Origin: Bacteroides sp.
GTDB lineage: Bacteria > Bacteroidota > Bacteroidia > Bacteroidales > Bacteroidaceae
Length of the DNA stretch: 10,782 nucleotides
Direction of reading: 5' to 3'
Assembly: GCA_019412865.1 (NCBI GenBank)
Contig: DXOJ01000487.1
Span: 1-10,782, forward strand
The position numbers and the translations under genes were made by a program. The notes under the pieces are model-generated. The model did not search any database. It saw only the letters and a list, made by a program, of their open reading frames with translations, and was not told the origin of the DNA. The first letter of the stretch is position 1; each line of letters opens with the position of its first letter. Below, one piece after another: positions 5,410 through 10,782 of the stretch.

Positions 5410-6228
5410 TTAAGCCTCGTACCTTGATTGCTCAATAAATAACATTTCACCACCACCGCCATCGAAAGTCTTGAATGTTATCTGACTGCCTGGTGATGCT
5501 ACAAATGTCTTCCCGTTTTGCAATAAGAAATCGGACGAAGCACCTGCTTCAATAGTCGGTGCAACACCGGATACGACACCCAACAAAGTTAATAAATCAC
5601 CATGCTTAGCACCTGTGACAGAAGCAAGCTTAGCGGCACCAGCCGTTAGCTGATACTGCCCTGTTCCTTTGAAAGCAATTTCAGTTGCAGCCGCTTCCAC
5701 TACTGCCAACGGTTCTTCATGCGGGATTGTCCCTTCGTAAATACCAATATCATCACCCTTGCTAATTTGAGTGAAAGTAAATTCAGATGAATTGGCATCC
5801 TTATTACCGGTATAGTTTACAGCCATTTCGATAGGGTTGCAAGGAGAGCCGATAATATCCGCCGGTTCACCGTTGCAGTATTGTAATATACCAATGCAAT
5901 GGCGACCTAACCAGTTCGTCTTAAATTCGCGCACCTCTCTCTTATTCCCCGGATGCTTACCTTTGATAGAAGGTGTAAAACCTTTCGCATCAGTTTCTCC
6001 TTCACCGTTGGATGCAAGCTCAACAGTTCCGGGCGTCATATACAAATCAACAGAATACGCCGATGGTTTTACTACGATATCACCCACAAGTACGACACCG
6101 GCACCATCACGCGCTGGAAAAGAAGTGAGATCATCGACATCAATCAACGTAAGAACGTCTTTAGGAGTTATTCCCTTACCCGGATTTCCTGCCGGTCTGG
6201 GAACAGATGTTTTAACGTAAGTAATCAT
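5410..6228 (-). CDS. Phage structural protein with a capsid-like C-terminal domain
   Basis: 272 aa from ATG 6228, with AAAGGA 4 bases upstream. Residues 1-175 form a beta-rich domain with many Gly and Pro and a conserved-looking core around 94-130 (EVREFKTNWLGRHCIGILQY, then GSPCNPIE). Residues about 190-272 look homologous to the repeated C-terminal domain of the neighbouring capsid protein. The shared pattern is an LTxGA start, a central APTIEAGAS before FLL, NGK, and an aromatic-rich GEMLFIEQSRYE end. It lies directly after the capsid gene across a weak hairpin. A head decoration protein or a major tail/tube protein fits both position and composition, and I cannot choose between them. It contains no membrane segment or signal peptide. 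Confidence 0.75.
   Translation of the reverse strand: MITYVKTSVPRPAGNPGKGITPKDVLTLIDVDDLTSFPARDGAGVVLVGDIVVKPSAYSVDLYMTPGTVELASNGEGETDAKGFTPSIKGKHPGNKREVREFKTNWLGRHCIGILQYCNGEPADIIGSPCNPIEMAVNYTGNKDANSSEFTFTQISKGDDIGIYEGTIPHEEPLAVVEAAATEIAFKGTGQYQLTAGAAKLASVTGAKHGDLLTLLGVVSGVAPTIEAGASSDFLLQNGKTFVASPGSQITFKTFDGGGGEMLFIEQSRYEA
5416..5658 (-). repeat. Third copy of the capsid-type beta domain (within the 272-aa protein)
   Basis: Residues about 191-271 align by eye with the capsid repeats at 6293-6517 and 6581-6805. Shared positions include a T-x-GA or T-GAN start, G-x-x-x-T-x-x-G, (S)TI-x-A, S-x-F-L or SGNFVL, GK, and a final (F/Y)-x-E-x-x-R. The similarity is much weaker than between the two capsid repeats. 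Confidence 0.45.
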
Positions 6229-6252
6229 ATAGTCCTTTTTTTGAGATTAATA

Positions 6253-6276
6253 AAAAGTAGGGGGAAATTATCCCCC
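6253..6276 (-). terminator. Short G-rich hairpin after the capsid gene
   Basis: On the minus strand GGGGGA (6276-6271) and TCCCCC (6265-6260) form a 6-bp stem with a 5-nt loop, followed by TA, C and five T (6257-6253). It lies in the 61-base gap before the next gene and could be a partial terminator that lowers expression downstream of the abundant capsid message, or a 3' stabiliser. Confidence 0.55.
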
Positions 6277-6289
6277 CTGCCAACAGTTA

Positions 6290-8500
6290 CTAGCCGCGTG
6301 CAACTTCGTAGAATTTGCCGTCATCAGCCTTAACCAGCTTAATAAACTTACCGGTACTCAATGTTATGACTTTTGTCAACACAAAATTTCCACTAGCAGC
6401 GATGGTACTGGCATTTTCATTTCCATTTCCGTAAACTGTATAAGTTTTGCCAATAATAGCATCAGCGAAATTGGTTATTGCTGTTGCTTTTGTATTGGCA
6501 CCCGTAATAAAAATAGATCCACCCTGCAAAGAAGGTTCTGTTTCGTCATCGGTAAACTGCAAGGCGTCAGTGGCACCAGTTTCACGACCAATCTCAATGA
6601 ATTTCCCATCTTCACGTTTCATCAAACGGATCAAATCCCCTTTCTTTGGGTTCCACGCTTCGGATATCAAAGCAAAATTACCTGATTTTTCGATCTTTAC
6701 CCCTTTATTTTCACTGCCACACTTCAAAGTAACAACCCTACCGATCTCCGAATCTTCAATATCAGTAATAGCCAATAGGTTAGTGTTGGCAACCGTAATA
6801 ATTGAAGTATGATACTTTGCGGAAGGTTGAGTATCTTTATCAGACTCTACAAAATAAGATGCCGGACGGTCATACTCGTTACAGAAGATCATCTGGCGTG
6901 AATAGTCCATATCTTCTTTCTTCGTATATTTGAACCCTACTGCGTAAGTCCAAATAGACTCTTTCCAGTTACTCCATACCTTTAAAGTCCAATCCTGCTG
7001 TTCGATATTGAACTTTGTCATTTCACCTGGCACATGTTCAAACGTATGGATATTACCTGTCATAGTCCAAATAATGCGATGATGATTATCGGCATTAGGC
7101 ACAGGAATCAGTTTAACGGAAGGATATTCCTTCACAAACATCATACCGGCCTTGTAATCCTGATTAGTACCATAATGCAATTCATTGTACTTGTGATACC
7201 AAACAATCATATGAGACGGGATGTAAAGAGATAAGGAACCTGAATCACGTAAAACAGCCGGGATCATAGATGTTCCCTGAAACAGCTTTTCTCCAATATT
7301 TTCCGGCGTCAGGGTACCGAGTTCGAATGGTTTTACCTGATATACAAGTTTGCCGTTATTGATATCAATATGCCCGTTCACCTTCTTGTTGATGAACTCA
7401 TAGATTCCATCAGCGGCCCCCATAGCATGTCCCGGCTTATTCAAATCCGGTTCTTTACGTACACCATTAACGCGGCGTTGTTCACGTTCGTTATGCAGTT
7501 TTTTCGCTGTCTCTGCAAGAATGTATTCAATAAAAGACCACTTAATAACCTGGGATCCTTCTTTATTATAGCTTCCGATCCAAGATTTTTCCAGCGCCTT
7601 CAAATCTTTGAATTTGTGAGCAAACATAACGCTAAACATACGTAGCGTTTCGTTATCAAATTCATAATTACCCTTAGTTACATTATCGAAGTTACTTTCG
7701 GTATTGTCAGCCTGTGAAAATTCTCCTAACCAGATATTTGTCAATACAGCTAAATCCTGATAACCGGATTCAAGTGGAAAAATGCCCTCAATTGATGGCA
7801 AAACCATCAAAAAAGATTGCAAACGATCCTGCCACGGTACACGATAGAAAGCGCCTAAATCTTCTTTCAGTCTGGAATAATCGATAGAACTTGCCGTAGG
7901 TACCTGAACTGCAATACCCTTACGATAAAGCATTTCAGCACGTAAACGCTGATTATAAGCTCTATCCATACCGTACATTTCACCGGTAATACCGCCTAGC
8001 TGCTTATCATCATCCCAATTCAAAACAATGTTTTTAGCATCCGGTATAATAGTCCCGTTTTGTGCCCCGGTTCCCTTGTCCAGTTCTGCCATATCAGAGA
8101 GCGTTTTAATTTTTTGATTAAGACCGGTAATCTCTGTTCTCTTAGCTGCTACTTCCGTAGAAAGTTCTCCTTTTTCTTTAGCCAGAGTTTCGATTTCTAC
8201 CTGCGCGGTAGCTAATTTGGCTGTAATATCAGCTAGCAAACCTTTTATTACTGCATTGGAAGCACTATCTTCCGGGATAACAGTTCCATTTTCCGTACTT
8301 CCTTGCGGTTTATCATCCGGGAAGTCATTACTTAACGCTTCACAAAAACCAGTGAGAAAAGTTTCATTAAAGCCCATGTTTTTAAGCTTTTCTTTCTCTT
8401 CTGCCAGTAAAGCGTTTTTTTTGTCCGCGTCCTTATTCCAGTCCTTAATCCCCAGAATAGCCATTACAGCCGGAACGAATTGTGAAAAACGATTTTTCAT
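6290..8500 (-). CDS. Major capsid protein with scaffold-like N-terminus and tandem C-terminal domains
   Basis: 736 aa from ATG 8500, much longer than the usual 300-400 residues of HK97-type capsid proteins. Residues 1-145 are charged with a coiled coil at about 85-138, like the delta/scaffold domain that prohead proteases remove. Residues about 155-560 would be the capsid fold proper. Two similar beta-rich domains follow at about 566-640 and 662-736. Each has an ANT-x-x-x-AIT start, SGNF in the middle and DGKF near the end. They look like outward-facing immunoglobulin-like or decoration domains. NGTVIPE (71-77) and NGTIIPD (148-154) bracket the coiled coil and may be cleavage sites. The gene follows the protease by 26 bases. 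It ends TAG directly followed by TAA. The capsid call rests on position, size and architecture rather than a single diagnostic motif. Confidence 0.82.
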   Translation of the reverse strand: MKNRFSQFVPAVMAILGIKDWNKDADKKNALLAEEKEKLKNMGFNETFLTGFCEALSNDFPDDKPQGSTENGTVIPEDSASNAVIKGLLADITAKLATAQVEIETLAKEKGELSTEVAAKRTEITGLNQKIKTLSDMAELDKGTGAQNGTIIPDAKNIVLNWDDDKQLGGITGEMYGMDRAYNQRLRAEMLYRKGIAVQVPTASSIDYSRLKEDLGAFYRVPWQDRLQSFLMVLPSIEGIFPLESGYQDLAVLTNIWLGEFSQADNTESNFDNVTKGNYEFDNETLRMFSVMFAHKFKDLKALEKSWIGSYNKEGSQVIKWSFIEYILAETAKKLHNEREQRRVNGVRKEPDLNKPGHAMGAADGIYEFINKKVNGHIDINNGKLVYQVKPFELGTLTPENIGEKLFQGTSMIPAVLRDSGSLSLYIPSHMIVWYHKYNELHYGTNQDYKAGMMFVKEYPSVKLIPVPNADNHHRIIWTMTGNIHTFEHVPGEMTKFNIEQQDWTLKVWSNWKESIWTYAVGFKYTKKEDMDYSRQMIFCNEYDRPASYFVESDKDTQPSAKYHTSIITVANTNLLAITDIEDSEIGRVVTLKCGSENKGVKIEKSGNFALISEAWNPKKGDLIRLMKREDGKFIEIGRETGATDALQFTDDETEPSLQGGSIFITGANTKATAITNFADAIIGKTYTVYGNGNENASTIAASGNFVLTKVITLSTGKFIKLVKADDGKFYEVARG
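6293..6517 (-). repeat. Capsid C-terminal domain, repeat 2
   Basis: Residues about 662-736. Starts SIFITGANT, has AIT, SGNFVL and GKFIKL, and ends DGKFYEVARG. It aligns almost without gaps with repeat 1 and points to an intragenic duplication. Confidence 0.75.
6581..6805 (-). repeat. Capsid C-terminal domain, repeat 1
   Basis: Residues about 566-640. Starts SIITVANT, has AIT, SGNFAL and LIRL, and ends DGKFIEIGRE. A linker of about 20 residues separates it from repeat 2. Confidence 0.75.
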
Positions 8501-8526
8501 AAAACAAATTGATTAAAAAGTGAATA

Positions 8527-9405
8527 TTAAATTATCTCATTAGCCCTTTTTAGTGTCGCTTGTGATAATACCCATACGATAGCATCTTCCAACGTACCAT
8601 AAGCATCTACATAACCATTTGCCAGGGCTACATCAGCAAAATAGGTTTGCCCACGAAAAAGAGGATCGTTTCGATCGTATTTTATGCCCAGATTCCTGGC
8701 AACTGCCTGTGCAAAAAGATTGTGATAAAAAGAAAGCTTCTCTTTAATAAGGCTATCATCCTGTTTCTCTTCCATATCACGAATCATTTTATTTTTCAGA
8801 TCCGCACTATCAGGATAAATATCCTTAAGCTCAACGCCTAGCTCTTCATAATACTTTTTAAAGCTTTGATAAGTGTAGATAATCCCGCAGGATCCTATTT
8901 CGTCCATTGGGGAAGAAACGAATTTCCGCCCACATGCAGACACAAACCAAAAATGCGCGGAAGCACATACACCGGTAATGTATGCTGCAATTGGTTTAGA
9001 AGATTCCCGGATCATTCTTTCCAAAAGATCTACACGGGTAATCATTCCGCCAGGGCCGTTTACAAATAAGACAATACCGGCTATCTTTGGATTTGCTAGG
9101 GCTTTTGCAATAAATTGTTCCAAACGGTAAGTTTCCCAAGAATATAAAACGCCATCACAGGTAAGTATAACGACTGAATTTTCCGGTAACGAAGCGTCTT
9201 CCAGTTCCCATCGATCCGCCACATAAGGCATAGCGGCATAAGCCGTAACCTTATTTTGCGAAAGATGCTGTTCAATAGCTGCTAAGTTACCGTTATTTAT
9301 AGAAGGCAAGATAAGTGATAAAAGGTGGTGATAATCCTTTGCCTCGATCGCCCATTTCTCATTAAAAATCTGCTGAATTTTATCCACGGTTTCTTTTTTC
9401 TGCAA
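8527..9405 (-). CDS. Prohead protease, S49/SppA-like serine peptidase
   Basis: Maturation protease expected to trim the capsid protein's N-terminal scaffold domain inside the prohead. In 292 aa from the TTG at 9405, the SppA/ClpP-type fold runs from about residue 76. It shows the glycine-rich NGPGG (116-120) in place of the family's DSPGG-like loop, the nucleophile Ser149 in VCASAHFWF, and a likely general-base Lys204 in SADLKNK, the Ser-Lys dyad of family S49. The C-terminus has the usual GQTYFADVALANGYVD-type end. No ATG occurs before residue 60, which would remove much of the N-terminal helix region, so a TTG (9405) or GTG (9387) start is needed. Both lie in or beside a perfect hairpin. 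It is followed by the capsid gene after 26 bases, the classic protease-capsid pair. The call is firm; the start is not. Confidence 0.88.
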   Translation of the reverse strand: MQKKETVDKIQQIFNEKWAIEAKDYHHLLSLILPSINNGNLAAIEQHLSQNKVTAYAAMPYVADRWELEDASLPENSVVILTCDGVLYSWETYRLEQFIAKALANPKIAGIVLFVNGPGGMITRVDLLERMIRESSKPIAAYITGVCASAHFWFVSACGRKFVSSPMDEIGSCGIIYTYQSFKKYYEELGVELKDIYPDSADLKNKMIRDMEEKQDDSLIKEKLSFYHNLFAQAVARNLGIKYDRNDPLFRGQTYFADVALANGYVDAYGTLEDAIVWVLSQATLKRANEII

Positions 9406-9415
9406 AAGAAACCGT
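9386..9415 (-). promoter_or_regulatory. Perfect 12-bp hairpin over the protease initiation region
   Basis: ACGGTTTCTTTT and AAAAGAAACCGT (minus-strand 9415-9404 and 9397-9386) are exact inverted repeats around a 6-nt loop. The TTG start (9405-9403) is at the top of the stem, and the alternative GTG (9387-9385) overlaps its base. No T run follows, so it is not a terminator. It probably limits or times protease translation. Confidence 0.6.
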
Positions 9416-9426
9416 TTAAAAGCGGG

Positions 9427-9855
9427 CTAGAAAGGACTGTAAAAGGCTTCTGAATGTGACATTATCCCGGTTAGTTTACATTGATATTGCCCGGATACCT
9501 TTGCATAAGTAAATGTCAGTGGCGTTTGCTGGGTCCCGGAAACAACATCGTTTCCGGCTTCATCAGTGTAAATAGCGATTAACTCTTGTTTGCTCAATGC
9601 AGCCAACAAATGCTCATTGGCTATATCAATCAAGGCAACGTTAAACGTATGCCCCACATTATATACAAGGCCTCCTTCTGCTTCCTCCGATTGGACGTCG
9701 GGCATAAATGTCCCTGGCACGATTGGGATTTCATAATCCCCGTTTTGGAAGGAAACAAAAGCACGTGACGTAATTAGAGCAAAACGATAAATTTTGTCTA
9801 CCGGTATCAGCCGAAGTGAATTAGCTGCCGAATAGGGTGTTTTCTTTGTTCTCAT
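9427..9855 (-). CDS. Phage protein of unknown function upstream of the protease (142 aa)
   Basis: 142 aa from ATG 9855 with AT-rich upstream bases. It is mostly beta-stranded with alternating hydrophobic residues. Notable parts are SLRLIPVDKIYRFALI near the N-terminus, IPIVPGTFMPDV at 43-54 and a central ANEHLLAALSKQELIAIYTD (79-98). No signal peptide or membrane segment. The small size and place just before the protease-capsid pair suggest a head-tail connector, completion or minor structural protein, but I recognise no family. It ends in TAG, in the same frame as the protease ORF with no other stop before it. Confidence 0.8.
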   Translation of the reverse strand: MRTKKTPYSAANSLRLIPVDKIYRFALITSRAFVSFQNGDYEIPIVPGTFMPDVQSEEAEGGLVYNVGHTFNVALIDIANEHLLAALSKQELIAIYTDEAGNDVVSGTQQTPLTFTYAKVSGQYQCKLTGIMSHSEAFYSPF

Positions 9856-9886
9856 ACTATATAACTATTTGATTTTCAATTACTCC

Positions 9887-9919
9887 GCATTTTTCCGGCA
9901 AAATTCCGGCATTTTTCCG
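9887..9919. repeat. Three tandem 11-bp repeats upstream of the 142-aa gene
   Basis: GCATTTTTCCG (9887-9897), GCAAAATTCCG (9898-9908) and GCATTTTTCCG (9909-9919) lie head to tail with no spacer. The outer copies are identical and the middle one differs at three positions. They sit in the 109-base gap between the 162-aa and 142-aa genes, about 32 bases before the start at 9855. That position suits a binding site for a late regulator or an iteron-like array. On the minus strand GAATTTTG within the array is one mismatch from a -7 element. Confidence 0.7.
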
Positions 9920-9964
9920 TTAAAAAAAGGACAATACGATACACTTGGTAGGTGAAAAAAACTT

Positions 9965-10453
9965 CTACTTTTTGTTGTAGGGACGTTTTTTTGTTGAACG
10001 TCTTATATCATCCCTCCAACGTTGATAATCTTTCAAAAGAGCATCTTCTGTAATTGATTCAATACAATACTTTTTCATGAAGTAATGTACCGACTGAATC
10101 ATATCAATACCGAATTTGTGTTTATTTTCATCAATCAAATCATGAATTTCTGCCCGCATCATTAATTTTATCTTCTTATTAATAATCCGTTGGCTTCGTT
10201 CGCCTAAATAATTAAACCTTTCCGGAGACTTGCCACCTATTTTATCCCCATCTCTACGGTCCGGCAAAATAATTTCTAAGTTTCCTTGATCCCTGGAACA
10301 ATTTATTGGGCGTTTTTCCAGCAAATCATAAATAAGATGATAAATATCCAAGTTATCGGCAAATCTCACCGGTGCCCCATCCGGATCTGCGGAAAATTTA
10401 GACCAGCAATATTCTGCTAAATGTGCTTCGATTGTTATTTTCGTTGTTACCAT
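9965..10453 (-). CDS. Phage protein of unknown function, possible late regulator (162 aa)
   Basis: 162 aa from ATG 10453. The N-terminal part (6-60) mixes strand and helix (IEAHLAEYCWSKF, then DIYHLIYDLLEKRP). The centre (75-115) is basic and helical (GKSPERFNYLGERSQRI, then MMRAEIHDLIDENKHKFG). The C-terminus is a likely helix-turn-helix-like segment (120-147) with a very basic tail ending RRSTKKRPYNKK, which suggests nucleic-acid binding. It is the first gene of the leftward late block and is preceded by palindromes, so an activator or repressor of late genes is possible; this is inference. I recall similar proteins from Bacteroidales prophages but no assigned function. Confidence 0.78.
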   Translation of the reverse strand: MVTTKITIEAHLAEYCWSKFSADPDGAPVRFADNLDIYHLIYDLLEKRPINCSRDQGNLEIILPDRRDGDKIGGKSPERFNYLGERSQRIINKKIKLMMRAEIHDLIDENKHKFGIDMIQSVHYFMKKYCIESITEDALLKDYQRWRDDIRRSTKKRPYNKK

Positions 10454-10460
10454 TGCGATA

Positions 10461-10476
10461 AATTTACCGCTAAATT
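10461..10476. promoter_or_regulatory. Palindrome just upstream of the 162-aa gene
   Basis: AATTTA (10461-10466) and TAAATT (10471-10476) flank CCGC, 7 bases before the start codon at 10453. It could be an operator or a small leader hairpin. Confidence 0.35.
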
Positions 10477-10551
10477 ACAAATAATATATTAATTTAAAAA
10501 CTATATAAGCAAATAAAGTGCGTTTCTTGACTATCGGACACTAATAATATA

Positions 10552-10572
10552 ACATTTTTACAAAATGTAAAA
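10552..10572. promoter_or_regulatory. Overlapping palindromes, operator-like
   Basis: ACATTTT-TAC-AAAATGT (10552-10568) and TTTTACA-AAA-TGTAAAA (10556-10572) are two perfect 7-bp inverted repeats offset by four bases. Their position between the 162-aa gene and a rightward promoter suits a repressor site. Confidence 0.45.
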
Positions 10573-10620
10573 TGAAATACTTTTTGTGTTTCCATCTTTT
10601 GTTCTTCAATCTCTGATGTT

Positions 10621-10652
10621 TTTGAATTTGCTCCGAAAATTCTGCAACTTTG
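10621..10652 (+). promoter_or_regulatory. Probable rightward sigma-ABfr promoter
   Basis: TTTG (10621-10624), 20 bases, then CAACTTTG (10645-10652), one mismatch from TAnnTTTG, at the correct spacing. Transcription would start near 10660 and run out of the window. Confidence 0.5.
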
Positions 10653-10782
10653 CAACCTGTTTCCTTACCATCATATCTACTTAAATATCAAGCAATAACA
10701 CAAGATACAAAACATAAATACAAAAATAAAAGCGATAATACAGTTTGCAACCATACTACTTTTATCAGTTAAAAAACGGGAC

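Larger units (their letters stand above)
10454..10782. other. Non-coding, probably divergent regulatory region
   Basis: There is no ORF of note on either strand. The region is very AT-rich and holds two palindromic elements (10461-10476 and 10552-10572) and a rightward promoter (10621-10652). TTTGCAACC occurs twice on the plus strand (10649-10657 and 10744-10752). A gene to the right of the window is probably transcribed away from the late block. Confidence 0.5.

Noticed and set aside
5837..6333. Two overlapping plus-strand ORFs of about 126 codons
   Set aside because: They overlap one another antisense to the 272-aa structural protein and have low-complexity shadow composition.
6290..9429. 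Recoded TAG (glutamine at amber) as in some gut phages
   Set aside because: TAG ends the capsid gene directly before a TAA and ends other genes at plausible C-termini; no gene has internal TAG codons, so TAG is used as a normal stop.
1..10782. CRISPR array, tRNA gene, insertion sequence, integrase or diversity-generating retroelement
   Set aside because: I saw no regularly spaced repeats, cloverleaf, transposase, integrase or reverse transcriptase motif, and no template/variable repeat pair.

Overview
This window looks like part of the late (morphogenesis) region of a tailed-phage genome or prophage from a Bacteroides-type host (order Bacteroidales). The evidence is a recognisable large terminase, an S49/SppA-type prohead protease and an HK97-type major capsid protein. 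Base composition is moderately AT-rich, most genes lack a strong Shine-Dalgarno sequence, and there are promoters of the Bacteroides sigma-ABfr form (TTTG, about 19-20 bases, TAnnTTTG). One lipoprotein carries an acidic stretch after the lipidated cysteine, of the kind Bacteroidetes use to export lipoproteins to the surface. Every gene I support is on the minus strand, so the transcriptional order runs from high to low coordinates.

Layout in transcription order: a roughly 330-base non-coding regulatory region (10454-10782) with operator-like palindromes and a probable promoter pointing the other way; a 162-aa conserved-looking protein (10453-9965); a short intergenic region with three tandem 11-bp repeats; a 142-aa protein (9855-9427); the prohead protease (9405-8527), whose initiation region lies in a perfect 12-bp hairpin; a 736-aa capsid protein (8500-6290) with an N-terminal scaffold-like coiled coil and two tandem C-terminal beta-rich domains; and a 272-aa structural protein (6228-5410) whose C-terminus appears to be a third copy of that domain.

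A cassette between strong terminators follows (about 5382 to 4167). It holds a putative surface lipoprotein with its own promoter, a second consensus promoter driving a leader or small RNA, a small membrane protein (4687-4445) and an 81-aa protein (4458-4213). This has the structure of a moron, that is, accessory genes dropped into a late operon. The packaging block comes after it: a 311-aa coiled-coil protein (4106-3171), a 38-aa small ORF (3123-3007), a probable small terminase (3014-2682), a 226-aa protein (2701-2021) and the large terminase (2058-343). The last four overlap or abut as if translationally coupled. A rho-independent terminator (292-322) ends the unit.

The gene order protease - capsid - accessory cassette - TerS - TerL, with no portal gene in view, is rotated relative to the common TerS-TerL-portal-protease-capsid order. 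The most striking unexplained structure is the leader of the small membrane protein gene. A 16-17 nt box occurs three times (two direct, one inverted), so that the central copy could pair either with the RNA 5' end or with the sequence directly before the start codon. All family assignments come from reading the protein sequences; no search was run.
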